Shown here in pieces: positions 51,469 through 60,194 of a stretch of DNA of 64,000 bases. This DNA comes from Hyphomicrobiales bacterium (GTDB lineage: Bacteria > Pseudomonadota > Alphaproteobacteria > Rhizobiales > Rhizobiaceae): assembly GCA_900467685.1 (NCBI GenBank), contig UBQX01000008.1, positions 1 to 64,000 on the forward strand, read 5' to 3'. Under the pieces are notes generated by a model, which was not told the origin of the DNA, ran no database searches, and was given only the letters and a program-made list of their open reading frames with translations. The number at the start of each line of letters is the position of its first letter. Within the stretch, counting starts at the first letter, position 1. The translations under genes were made by a program, and so were the position numbers.

Positions 51469-51807
51469 ATGGACCACAACTGGATCGCCATCGGCCATAT
51501 CGACGACATCCCTCTGCGCGGCGCGCGCTGCGTGAAGACGCCGGACGGCAAGATCGCCGTCTTCCGCACCGCCGAAAACGAGGTCTTCGCCATTGAGGAC
51601 CAGTGCCCGCACAAGGGCGGACCGCTGAGCCAGGGCATCGTCCACGGCAAGGCCGTGACCTGCCCCCTGCACAACTTCGTCATCTCGCTGGAAAGCGGAC
51701 AGGCGCTGGGGGCGGATGAGGGCGAGGTGCGAACCATTCCGGTGCGCAATATCGACGGGCAACTGTCGATCGCGCTGCGGGCGGCGGCATTGGTCGCGGC
51801 GGAGTGA
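51469..51807 (+). CDS. nirD: NADH-dependent nitrite reductase, small subunit
   Basis: A 112-residue Rieske-fold subunit of the assimilatory nitrite reductase. The cluster motif is kept: CPHKGGPLSQG and CPLHNFVISL, giving the two Cys and two His of a true Rieske centre; E. coli-type NirD proteins lack these. The ATG at 51469 lies four bases after the nirB stop. A palindromic repeat separates it from nasA. Confidence 0.96.
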   Translation: MDHNWIAIGHIDDIPLRGARCVKTPDGKIAVFRTAENEVFAIEDQCPHKGGPLSQGIVHGKAVTCPLHNFVISLESGQALGADEGEVRTIPVRNIDGQLSIALRAAALVAAE

Positions 51808-51831
51808 GGGGGATGCGCATGGCGGTTGGCA

Positions 51832-52013
51832 TACCCCCCTCTGTCCTGCCGGACATCTCCCCCTCAAGGGGGGAGAGTGGATGGAGCGCTCGCCCCGCTT
51901 CCTCGTTGACCTATACGTCCTTGGCGATGGTCTTCATGGCTTGGCAGGACGGCCACTCCGGGTCACTCTCCCCCCTTGAGGGGGAGATGTCAGCAAAGCT
52001 GAAAGAGAGGGGT
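51832..52013. repeat. Rhizobial palindromic intergenic repeat element
   Basis: A perfect 28-bp inverted repeat (51852-51879 with 51964-51991) flanks an 84-bp centre, and the outer ends (TACCCC and GGGGTA) also match. Each arm contains its own CTCCCC/GGGGAG hairpin. The arm sequence is of the type scattered between genes in rhizobial genomes. It splits nirD from nasA and may affect mRNA processing. Confidence 0.82.
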
Positions 52014-52041
52014 AAACGCTGCACACTCCGGAGCAACGCTT

Positions 52042-54699
52042 ATGCCCACTGAAACCCGCACCACCTGCCCCTATTGCGGCGTCGGCTGCGGCGTGATTGC
52101 TCGTGTCGAGGACGATGGCCGGGTGAGCGTCAAGGGCGATCCCGACCATCCGGCCAATTTCGGCCGGCTCTGTTCCAAGGGCTCGGCGCTAGCCGAAACG
52201 CTCGATCTGGAAGGCCGCGTTTTGGCCCCGCAAGTCAACGGGCAAGCGGCAAGCTGGGACGTAGCGCTCGATCTCGTGGCGCAGCGTTTCCGCGAAACCA
52301 TTGCCGCGCATGGGCCGGATTCGGTCGCCTTCTATCTCTCCGGGCAATTGCTAACGGAGGATTATTATGTCGCCAACAAGCTGATGAAGGGCTTCATCGG
52401 CTCGGCCAATATCGACACGAATTCAAGGCTTTGCATGGCCTCGTCCGTCGCCGGCCACAAGCGCGCCTTCGGGTCCGACACCGTGCCGGGATGCTACGAG
52501 GATCTGGAGCTTGCCGATCTGGTGGTGCTGACGGGCTCCAACACCGCCTGGTGCCATCCCGTGCTTTATCAACGTCTGGCCGCCGCCAAGGCGAGCCGGC
52601 CGGCGATGAAGATCGTCGTTATCGATCCCCGCCGCACCGCCACCTGCGATATTGCCGATCTGCATCTGCCAGTGCGGGCCGATGGCGACGTGGCGCTGTT
52701 CAACGGGCTCTTCCATCATCTGGTCGATACCGGCCGGGTGGATGAGGCCTTCGTCGGCGAACACACGAGCGGTTTCAGCGAGGCGCTGATGGCTGCTGCG
52801 CGGCTTGGCATGGCCGAGCTTTCGGAGGCGAGCGGCCTTTCCGGTATGGCGCTGCGCCAGTTCTTCCGGCTGTTTGCTGAGACGGAAAAGGTCGTCACCT
52901 GCTACAGCCAGGGCGTCAACCAGTCGGCGGTCGGCACGGACAAGGTCAATGCCATCCTCAATTGCCACCTCGCCACCGGCCGCATCGGCAGGCCCGGCAT
53001 GGGGCCGTTTTCGCTGACCGGCCAGCCCAATGCCATGGGCGGGCGCGAGGTGGGCGGCCTTGCCAACATGCTCGCAGCCCATATGGAACTCGGCAATGCC
53101 GCGCATCGCGACACCGTCCAGCGCTTCTGGAATGCGCCGGTCGTCGCCGACAGGCCGGGCCTGAAGGCCGTCGACATGTTCGAGGCGGTGGCGACTGGGC
53201 GGATCAAGGCGATCTGGATCATGTCCACCAACCCCGTCGTCTCCATGCCGGATGCGGATGCCGTGCGCGATGCGCTGAAGGCCTGCCCCTTCGTCGTCGT
53301 CTCCGACATTCAGGCCGAGACGGATACGGCGCGGCTCGCCCATGTCCTTCTGCCCGCCACCGGCTGGGGCGAGAAATCCGGCACCGTCACCAATTCCGAG
53401 CGCCGCATCTCCCGCCAGCGGCCCTTCCTGCCCGCCCCCGGCGAGGCCCGGCCGGACTGGTGGCAGATGGCGGAAGTCGGAAAGCGCATGGGCTTCGCGC
53501 AAGACTTCGATTTCGCCTCGCCGGCGGAGATATTCGCCGAACATGCAGCCCTCTCCGCCTTCGAGAACGAGGGCGTCCGCGATTTCGATATCGGCGCTCA
53601 TGCGGAAATCAACGCCGCAGGTTATGACGCCCTCATCCCCTTCCAGTGGCCGCAGCCGGCGGGTGCGCCCTCGCGCAAGCGCTTCTTCGGAGATGGCCGC
53701 TTCTATCATCCGGACGGCAAGGCACGGTTCGTGCCGATCACGCCGCCGGCTCCTGCAGCGCGCGACGTTGCCTTCCCCTTCACGCTGAACACCGGCCGCG
53801 TCCGCGACCATTGGCACACCATGACCCGCACCGCGAAGAGCGCCCGGCTCTCCGCCCATATCGCCGAACCCTTCTGCGAAATCCACCCGCAGGACGCGCG
53901 GACGCTGGGTGTTGCGGATGCCGACCTTGTGACACTCGCGTCTCCTTCCGGCCACGCGGTCATCGTCCGCGCGCTGCTGACAGAGCGGCAGGCGCGGGGC
54001 GCGGTTTTTGTGCCGATGCATTGGACCGGCGAGACGGCCGCCGCCGCGCGGGTCGATACACTTGTGCCCGGCCGGGTCGATCCCATCTCCGGCCAGCCGG
54101 CGCTCAAGCAGGCTGCCGCCTCGGTCGCCCGCTATGCGCCCGCCGCCCACGGCTTTCTGGTCTCGCAGGCAAAGCCGAAGGCGCTGCCCTTCTCCTACTG
54201 GGCCACGGCCAAGACAGAGGGCGGTTATCGTCTGGAGTTTGCTGGCGACGTTCCAGCCGAGGGCTGGGAGGAATGGCTGCGCGCCACGCTGGAGATCAAA
54301 GGCGAAGTGACCTTCTCCGGCTATGCAGATGCGCAGAACGGCGATCACCGCCTCCTCGCCTTCGACGGCGACCGGCTTCTGGCCGCGCTTTATGTCTCCC
54401 GCGGCCCGGTGGCCGTGTCGCGGCAATGGGCGGTGGAGCAATTGACGGCCAGCCACCCGGACCCGTCCGCCCGCTTCCTGCTGGTCGCGGGGCGGCCTGC
54501 ACCGGGGCGACCGGACAAGGGGGCGATCGTCTGCTCCTGCTTCTCGGTCGGCGTCAACGAAATCGCCTGCGCGGTGCGCGAAGGCTGCTGGTCGGTCGAG
54601 AAGGTCGGCGCGCAATTGAATGCAGGCACGAATTGCGGCTCCTGCCGCCCCGAAATCAGGAGGATCATCGATGCGACGCAAATCCTTGCCGCCGAGTGA
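52042..54699 (+). CDS. nasA: Assimilatory nitrate reductase, catalytic subunit
   Basis: An 885-residue molybdopterin enzyme reducing nitrate to nitrite in the cytoplasm. The N-terminal [4Fe-4S] motif is CPYCGVGCGVIARV, followed by C at NFGRLCSKG. The molybdopterin domains extend to about 700, with QGVNQSAVGTDKVNAI and GQPNAMGGREVGGLANML typical of NasA. A C-terminal BFD-like [2Fe-2S] domain (IVCSCFSVG, CGSCRPEIRRI) is fused, probably as the electron entry point. GGAG precedes the ATG. Its end overlaps cysG by 29 bases. Confidence 0.96.
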   Translation: MPTETRTTCPYCGVGCGVIARVEDDGRVSVKGDPDHPANFGRLCSKGSALAETLDLEGRVLAPQVNGQAASWDVALDLVAQRFRETIAAHGPDSVAFYLSGQLLTEDYYVANKLMKGFIGSANIDTNSRLCMASSVAGHKRAFGSDTVPGCYEDLELADLVVLTGSNTAWCHPVLYQRLAAAKASRPAMKIVVIDPRRTATCDIADLHLPVRADGDVALFNGLFHHLVDTGRVDEAFVGEHTSGFSEALMAAARLGMAELSEASGLSGMALRQFFRLFAETEKVVTCYSQGVNQSAVGTDKVNAILNCHLATGRIGRPGMGPFSLTGQPNAMGGREVGGLANMLAAHMELGNAAHRDTVQRFWNAPVVADRPGLKAVDMFEAVATGRIKAIWIMSTNPVVSMPDADAVRDALKACPFVVVSDIQAETDTARLAHVLLPATGWGEKSGTVTNSERRISRQRPFLPAPGEARPDWWQMAEVGKRMGFAQDFDFASPAEIFAEHAALSAFENEGVRDFDIGAHAEINAAGYDALIPFQWPQPAGAPSRKRFFGDGRFYHPDGKARFVPITPPAPAARDVAFPFTLNTGRVRDHWHTMTRTAKSARLSAHIAEPFCEIHPQDARTLGVADADLVTLASPSGHAVIVRALLTERQARGAVFVPMHWTGETAAAARVDTLVPGRVDPISGQPALKQAAASVARYAPAAHGFLVSQAKPKALPFSYWATAKTEGGYRLEFAGDVPAEGWEEWLRATLEIKGEVTFSGYADAQNGDHRLLAFDGDRLLAALYVSRGPVAVSRQWAVEQLTASHPDPSARFLLVAGRPAPGRPDKGAIVCSCFSVGVNEIACAVREGCWSVEKVGAQLNAGTNCGSCRPEIRRIIDATQILAAE

Positions 54700-56143
54700 C
54701 AGTGCCGAACGCATCGCGCCGCTCGCCAAGCTGCCGGTCTTCTGGTCGCTGAACGACAAGCGCGTCGTTGTGGCCGGCGGCTCGGATGCCGCCGCCTGGA
54801 AGGCCGAACTGCTCGCCGCCTGCGGCGCAAAGGTCGATGTCTATTGCGAGCCGCAGGATGTGCGCGAAACCATGCAGGCGCTGATTGCCGAGGGGAAGGT
54901 TTCTCTGAAACCACAGCCCTGGGCGATCAACGTCTTCGAAGGCGCGAGCCTTGCCCTTGCGGATTGCGAGGGGGAGGACGAGGCTCGCGCCTTCTTCTGT
55001 TCGGCCCGCGCGGCGGGTGTTCCGGTCAATGTCATCGACAAGCCGACGTTTTGCCAGTTCCAGTTCGGCTCCATCGTCAACCGCTCGCCGGTCATTGTCT
55101 CGATCTCCACGGATGGGGCTGCACCGATCCTCGCGCAGGCCATCCGCCAGCGGATCGAAACCCTTCTGCCTCCGGCGCTGAAGGACTGGGCGCAGCTTGC
55201 CCGGCAGGTGCGCGAGGCGGTCAATCTGCGCCTTGCGCCCGGCCAGCCGCGCCGCAAATTCTGGGAGAGCTTTGTCGATCGCTGCATGGGCTCGAACCGG
55301 CTGCCGGCAGACAACGAAGCGGAAGACCTGCTGAATACTGCCGAGCGCATCGCCGCAGCCCCCGCCGCCGGCTCCGTGACGCTGGTCGGTGCAGGACCGG
55401 GCGATGCGGAACTTCTGACGCTCAAAGCCATGCGTGCGCTGCAGGCCGCCGATGTCATCCTCTTCGACGATCTGGTCTCACGGGAGGTGCTAGAACTCGC
55501 GCGGCGCGAGGCCAAGCGCTTACTCGTCGGCAAGCGCGGTGGGCGCGAGAGCTGCAAGCAGGACGACATCAACGACATGATGGTGCGTTTCGCCCAGGCG
55601 GGCAAACGCGTGGTCCGCCTCAAATCCGGCGACCCGATGATCTTCGGCCGCGCCGGCGAGGAAATCGCGCGGCTTCAGGCGGAAGGGATTGCGGTCGATA
55701 TCGTGCCCGGCATCACCTCCGCGTCTGCCATGGCAGCGCGGCTCAAGACATCGCTGACCCATCGCGATCATGCCCAGCAAGTGCGCTTCGTCACCGGCCA
55801 TTCGCGCCATTCCGATCTGCCGGCAACGCTCGATTGGACCTCTCTCGCCGCGCCGAGCCAGACGACCATCTTCTACATGGGCGGTCGGATGGCAGGGCGG
55901 ATCGAGCAACGGCTTCGCGACGCGGGCATGTCGGCAGAGACGCCAGTAGCGGTGATGTCCGCCGTCAGCCGCAGCAACGAACGGCGCTGGTGCGGCCCGC
56001 TTCATGCGCTGGCCGATGCCATTGAGGAGATCGGCACGGACGAACCTGTCCTGATCGGCATCGGCGATGTCTTTGCGCAAGGTGCGAAAATCCTTGAGCA
56101 ATATGGCCCGCAGGCCCCGCCGGAAACGGTCGCAGCCGCTTAG
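54671..56143 (+). CDS. cysG: Siroheme synthase CysG (trifunctional)
   Basis: A 490-residue enzyme making siroheme from uroporphyrinogen III. The N-terminal precorrin-2 dehydrogenase/ferrochelatase domain (about 20-220, VVVAGGSDAAAWKAELLAACGA) is fused to a C-terminal SAM-dependent uroporphyrinogen methyltransferase (about 235-480, VGAGPGDAELLTLKAMRALQAADVILFDDLVS, and VRLKSGDPMIFGRAGEE). The ATG at 54671 has an AGGAGG seven bases upstream inside the end of nasA, giving a 29-base overlap. It ends the nitrate operon and supplies the NirB cofactor. Confidence 0.95.
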   Translation: MRRKSLPPSDSAERIAPLAKLPVFWSLNDKRVVVAGGSDAAAWKAELLAACGAKVDVYCEPQDVRETMQALIAEGKVSLKPQPWAINVFEGASLALADCEGEDEARAFFCSARAAGVPVNVIDKPTFCQFQFGSIVNRSPVIVSISTDGAAPILAQAIRQRIETLLPPALKDWAQLARQVREAVNLRLAPGQPRRKFWESFVDRCMGSNRLPADNEAEDLLNTAERIAAAPAAGSVTLVGAGPGDAELLTLKAMRALQAADVILFDDLVSREVLELARREAKRLLVGKRGGRESCKQDDINDMMVRFAQAGKRVVRLKSGDPMIFGRAGEEIARLQAEGIAVDIVPGITSASAMAARLKTSLTHRDHAQQVRFVTGHSRHSDLPATLDWTSLAAPSQTTIFYMGGRMAGRIEQRLRDAGMSAETPVAVMSAVSRSNERRWCGPLHALADAIEEIGTDEPVLIGIGDVFAQGAKILEQYGPQAPPETVAAA

Positions 56144-56173
56144 GCCGCAACCGCGTGAGCGTTGCCGCAACCG

Positions 56174-57355
56174 TCACGGCTTGCGGCGCGTGAACAGCTT
56201 TGGCGCGAAGGCGGTGGCGAAGCCGATGAAGGCGAGCGCCCAGAAGAGGCCCGAGGCGAGGATCAGCGGCGTGAAATGCATCCAGTCGAAGGTGGCGCAG
56301 AGCCGCAGGAGCGCAGCCAGCACCGCCGCGACATAGACCGCCTTCATGACATGGCTCATCACCAGCGCATGTCCGGTATGGCCGAGCGAGGCGCGGGTCA
56401 TGACGGCGAGCGTCATCGTCCCGATGGCCCCTGCCCCGAAGGCATGAAGTCCGGCTGCAGGCAGCACGAGATCGGGACGAAGTGCAGCCATTCCCGACAG
56501 CATGAAGCCCGCCGGCACGAAGAGATAGGAGACATGCAGCACGAGTACCAGCGGCTCGCGCCATGTCCGGTCACCGGCCCAGCGGGCAAGGCGAACGAGA
56601 TGCAGCACTCCGGCGAACATCATCGCAATGCCGGCCACGGCTGAGGCCGGAACCGCCACCCAGGCGGCGAAGGCCACCGCGCTCGCCCCCACGGTCGCTG
56701 CATCGTAGCGGCCGAAGGCGGCCGGCAGGCGACCCGGCTTTTCGCGCGCCAGCCAGTTGCGGGTGAAGCTCGGAATGATGCGTCCGCCGATCAGGATGAT
56801 GAGCATGACGGACGCGGCGACCGCCAGCCGCCGCGCATAGTCGCTCGTGCCGCTGAAATAGGCCTCTGCATGGAAGAGGACGTTGGCAAAGAGCAGGACA
56901 GTGAGCGGGATCAGCACTTTCAGGTTCCGCCAGTTCTTGCCCGCCACGATTTCGTTCGCCGTCACGCCGGCGACCGCCAGCAGGAACAGGCAATCGAGCA
57001 CGCCCGCGGCTATGGGACCGATGATCCCTGAGAACAGCACCGCGACCCGCCCGATCATCCAAAGCACGACCAGTACGCCGAGCGGCCGCCCCTGAACCGG
57101 AAGCCGCCCGGTCCAGTTGGGTACCGCCGTCAGCAGGAAGCCGGTGACCACCGCTGGCAGGAAGCCGAACAGCATCTCGTGGATATGCCAGTCCACTGGA
57201 TCGACGGCCGTCAACAGCCTCAATTGCCCGAAGACCATTGGCAGCCAGAGAAGGATGGCAAGGCCGGCATAGAGACCGCCGAGGAAGAAGAAGGGGCGGA
57301 ATCCGTAGGACAGGATTGCCGGCCCCGCATAGGTTTTCAGTCTCGGCACGGGCAT
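56174..57355 (-). CDS. nnrS: NnrS family haem-copper membrane protein
   Basis: A 393-residue inner-membrane protein with about 12 membrane segments. The family's His-rich features are visible (DWHIHEMLFGFLPAVVTGFLLTAVPNWTG near the N terminus). NnrS proteins accompany denitrification genes and relieve nitrosative stress. It is convergent with cysG and downstream of a DUF2249 gene. The TTGCG-type boxes in the divergent nos intergenic region suggest it is induced by nitric oxide or low oxygen. Confidence 0.95.
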   Translation of the reverse strand: MPVPRLKTYAGPAILSYGFRPFFFLGGLYAGLAILLWLPMVFGQLRLLTAVDPVDWHIHEMLFGFLPAVVTGFLLTAVPNWTGRLPVQGRPLGVLVVLWMIGRVAVLFSGIIGPIAAGVLDCLFLLAVAGVTANEIVAGKNWRNLKVLIPLTVLLFANVLFHAEAYFSGTSDYARRLAVAASVMLIILIGGRIIPSFTRNWLAREKPGRLPAAFGRYDAATVGASAVAFAAWVAVPASAVAGIAMMFAGVLHLVRLARWAGDRTWREPLVLVLHVSYLFVPAGFMLSGMAALRPDLVLPAAGLHAFGAGAIGTMTLAVMTRASLGHTGHALVMSHVMKAVYVAAVLAALLRLCATFDWMHFTPLILASGLFWALAFIGFATAFAPKLFTRRKP

Positions 57356-57379
57356 GGCCGGCCTCCTTTCGACGGTTGT

Positions 57380-57652
57380 TCAATGCTCGGCGCAGGTGCA
57401 GCCGGAATGGGGAAGTCTGCGAATCTCCGCGCGCCAGACATCCGGCCCCTCTTCCAGCGCCAGCCACTCGAACATCCCGGAAAAGTGGAGCGCAATGTGC
57501 CGGCGCAACGGGACCGGGTCGTGATCGCTGACCAGCAGCATCCCCGTCTTCGGCGTCAGCGCCTCCAGCATCGCGAAAATCTTCGGGTGGCGTTCCTGCG
57601 GTGGCAGCAACCGCACGTCAATGGTGGGCAGATCGGTCAGCGTTTCGCTCAT
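57380..57652 (-). CDS. DUF2249 domain protein
   Basis: A 90-residue protein of the DUF2249 family, recognised from IDVRLLPPQERHPKIFAMLEAL and LLVSDHDPVPLRRHIA. It ends in a Cys/His-containing tail (HSGCTCAEH). Such genes are common beside denitrification and nnrS genes; the role is unknown, possibly in cofactor or metal handling. It starts 98 bases from a perfect TTGCG-CGCAA box and lies upstream of nnrS, probably in one operon. Confidence 0.9.
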   Translation of the reverse strand: MSETLTDLPTIDVRLLPPQERHPKIFAMLEALTPKTGMLLVSDHDPVPLRRHIALHFSGMFEWLALEEGPDVWRAEIRRLPHSGCTCAEH

Positions 57653-57750
57653 GGGATTCGAATCCTCTGCAGCCCTTGCAAATCAGGGTTTTTCGCGCGG
57701 CCGGCCGCATCGCCGCGACCTGAAAACTAGGCCTCTGCGAACATGTCAAT

Positions 57751-57764
57751 TTGCGCAAACGCAA
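57751..57764. promoter_or_regulatory. NnrR-type box upstream of the DUF2249-nnrS genes
   Basis: TTGCG-CAAA-CGCAA is a perfect palindrome with the half-sites of NnrR/Crp-Fnr denitrification regulators. Its distance to the DUF2249 start (about 100 bases) allows an activator position for that promoter. Confidence 0.82.
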
Positions 57765-57828
57765 AGAAAACAGCGGTCTAGCCAGATCTGGCTATCAGGC
57801 GGCCCCATCAGCCCTTTCTCGGTTTTGA

Positions 57829-57842
57829 TTGCGATATCGCAA
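57829..57842. promoter_or_regulatory. NnrR-type box upstream of nosR
   Basis: TTGCG-ATAT-CGCAA, a perfect palindrome 64 bases before the nosR ATG. It has the same half-sites as the box at 57751, suggesting one regulator controls both divergent operons. Confidence 0.85.
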
Positions 57843-57905
57843 ACTCGTCCGAGCCGTCCCCGCTAGTTTCCGCTCGAAACGTTGATATCAAGCGGGAAGA
57901 CAGAC

Positions 57906-60194
57906 ATGCCCCTCGGCTTCAAGGACTGGTGCAAGGATTTCATCGCGGCAAGCCTCGTGGCGCTCGCGGCGATGGTCTTCGCATTCGTCCTCACCGACAC
58001 CGCTGACGCAGCACCGCTCGTCAGCGAATTCCTCGACAAGGCGAAGCCCTCGGATCTCGTTCCGGGCGCCGATAGCTATGGCCCGATGAGCGACAAGGCG
58101 CCGGTCGTCGCGGCCATGAAGGACGGCAAACGCATCGGCTGGATCTTCCTGACCTCCGATTTCGTGCCCACCGCCGGCTATTCCGGCAAGCCGATCCATA
58201 TCCTTGCCGGCATCTCGGACGAGGCCGTCATCACCGGCGTCCGCCTCATGCAGCATCACGAACCCATCGTGCTGATCGGCATTCCGGAAGCCCGCATCAA
58301 GGCCGTGACCGAGAAATTTGCCGGCCTCGACCTCAAGAAGGAGGCCGTGTCGCAAGGCTCGGCGCATGATCCGGATATCGTCTCGGGCGCGACCGTCACC
58401 ATCATGATCATCGACGATTCCATCGTCCGCGCCGGCATCAAGGTGGCCAAGGCCCTGTCGCTCGGCGGCCTGTCGCCCGAAAGCCAGCTCGCCTCGGCCA
58501 AGCGCCAGATGGACCGGACGAAGGATCAGGTGACGGACTGGGAGACGCTCGCCGGCGAGGGCTCTATCCGTCACTTCACCCTCGATGTCGACCAGATCAA
58601 TGCCGACTTCAAAGGCCTTGGCGACCCGCGCTCGGAAGAGCATGTCGAGCCCGGCCCCGGCAACGAAGCCTATATCGATCTCTGGGTGGCGCTGGTCAGC
58701 CAGCCCTCGATCGGCAAGAGCCTGCTCGGCGACAACGGCTTCCGCAATCTGCAGGCCGCGCTGAAGGAAGGCGATGAAGCCATTCTCGTTGCCGGCAATG
58801 GCCGCTGGTCGTTCAAGGGCTCGGGCTATGTCCGCGGCGGCATTTTCGACCGCATCCAGGTCATCCAGGGCGAGATCTCGAACCGCTTCCACGACCGCGA
58901 TCATCTCCGCATGAACCAGATTGCCGCCGATGGCGCACCGGCGATGAAGGAGGCCGACCTCTTCATCATCCGCAAGGCCTCGGGCTTCGATCCGGCCGAA
59001 CCCTTCCGCCTGCAGATGCTGGTCCAGCGCCCGGTCGGCGCCATCGACAAGCTCTTCCGCAATTACGAACTCTCCTACGACCTGCCCAAGCCCTATCTCG
59101 CAGCCGTAACCCCTCAAGCTCCGGCAGCAAGCCCGACCGTGTCCACGGAGGGCCCCGACAGCGCCGCGACGATCCGCAACGCCCTCTGGACGAAGATCTG
59201 GCAGGCGAAGAAGGGAGAAGTCGCGGTGCTGGCGGCGGGGTTGGCCGGTCTCACCCTCATCTTCTTCTTCCAGACCTTTGCCACCTGCAACGAGCGCGTC
59301 TTCTCGATCATCCGCACGTGCTTCCTCGTCTTCACGCTGGTCTTCATCGGCTGGTATGCGAATGCGCAGCTCTCGGTGGTCAATGTTCTGGCCGTCATTT
59401 CGGCGCTGTTCAGCAATTTCCGCTGGGAAACCTTCCTGATGGATCCGCTGATCTTCATCATGTGGTTCGCCGTGGCGGCAGCCCTCCTCTTCTGGGCACG
59501 GGGCGCCTATTGCGGCTGGCTCTGCCCCTTCGGCGCGCTGCAGGAACTGTCGAACAAGATCGCCCGCCTGTTCCGCGTGCCGCAGATTGCCCTTCCCTGG
59601 GGTCTGCATGAGCGCCTGTGGCCGATCAAGTACATCATCTTCCTCGGCCTCTTCGGAATGTCGCTCTACTCGTTCGACATGGCGGAGCACTATGCCGAGA
59701 TCGAGCCCTTCAAGACGGCGATCATCCTGAAGTTCAGCCGGCCCTGGCCCTATGTTCTCTTCGCGCTGGCCATGCTCGCCCCCGGCCTGTTCATCGAACG
59801 CTTCTACTGCCGCTATGTCTGCCCGCTCGGCGGGGGGCTCGCGATCCCGGCGCGGCTGCACATGTTCCGCTGGCTCAAGCGCTACAAGGAATGCGGCAAC
59901 CCCTGCCAGGTCTGCGCCAAGGAATGCCCGGTGCAGGCGATCCATCCGACGGGTGAGATCAACCCCAACGAATGCATCTCCTGCCTGCACTGCCAGGTCC
60001 TCTACCAGCACACATCCAAGTGCCCCGTCGTCGTCGGCAAGATCAAGAAGCGCGAGCGCTTCGAGCGCCAGACGGGCATCGCACCCTCAACCGGCAACAC
60101 GCCGAAAGTCGACGGTCAGCCGAAGGTCAATTTCAAATCCCATCCAGCGGCGGGGGACACCGCCGGGATGGCTAACCAAGGAGCAGTCCAATGA
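57906..60194 (+). CDS. nosR: NosR, membrane flavin/iron-sulfur protein for N2O reduction
   Basis: A 762-residue membrane protein needed for nosZ expression and electron supply. A signal/anchor helix is followed by a periplasmic FMN-binding domain (about 75-190, with the flavin attachment stretch SGATVTIM), about five membrane segments (about 430-650, with [12 protein letters not shown] and [12 protein letters not shown]), and a cytoplasmic C terminus with two [4Fe-4S] motifs ([13 protein letters not shown] and CISCLHCQ). The ATG at 57906 follows GGGAAG; the TTG at 57882 is less likely. It overlaps nosZ by four bases. Confidence 0.97.
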   Translation: MPLGFKDWCKDFIAASLVALAAMVFAFVLTDTADAAPLVSEFLDKAKPSDLVPGADSYGPMSDKAPVVAAMKDGKRIGWIFLTSDFVPTAGYSGKPIHILAGISDEAVITGVRLMQHHEPIVLIGIPEARIKAVTEKFAGLDLKKEAVSQGSAHDPDIVSGATVTIMIIDDSIVRAGIKVAKALSLGGLSPESQLASAKRQMDRTKDQVTDWETLAGEGSIRHFTLDVDQINADFKGLGDPRSEEHVEPGPGNEAYIDLWVALVSQPSIGKSLLGDNGFRNLQAALKEGDEAILVAGNGRWSFKGSGYVRGGIFDRIQVIQGEISNRFHDRDHLRMNQIAADGAPAMKEADLFIIRKASGFDPAEPFRLQMLVQRPVGAIDKLFRNYELSYDLPKPYLAAVTPQAPAASPTVSTEGPDSAATIRNALWTKIWQAKKGEVAVLAAGLAGLTLIFFFQTFATCNERVFSIIRTCFLVFTLVFIGWYANAQLSVVNVLAVISALFSNFRWETFLMDPLIFIMWFAVAAALLFWARGAYCGWLCPFGALQELSNKIARLFRVPQIALPWGLHERLWPIKYIIFLGLFGMSLYSFDMAEHYAEIEPFKTAIILKFSRPWPYVLFALAMLAPGLFIERFYCRYVCPLGGGLAIPARLHMFRWLKRYKECGNPCQVCAKECPVQAIHPTGEINPNECISCLHCQVLYQHTSKCPVVVGKIKKRERFERQTGIAPSTGNTPKVDGQPKVNFKSHPAAGDTAGMANQGAVQ

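Noticed and set aside
48972-51749. A 925-residue open frame on the minus strand opposite nirB
   Set aside because: It mirrors the codon-position GC bias of nirB, has no domain or ribosome-binding site, and nirB is unambiguous. The same applies to long frames opposite nasA (52423-54759) and nosR (57888-60011).
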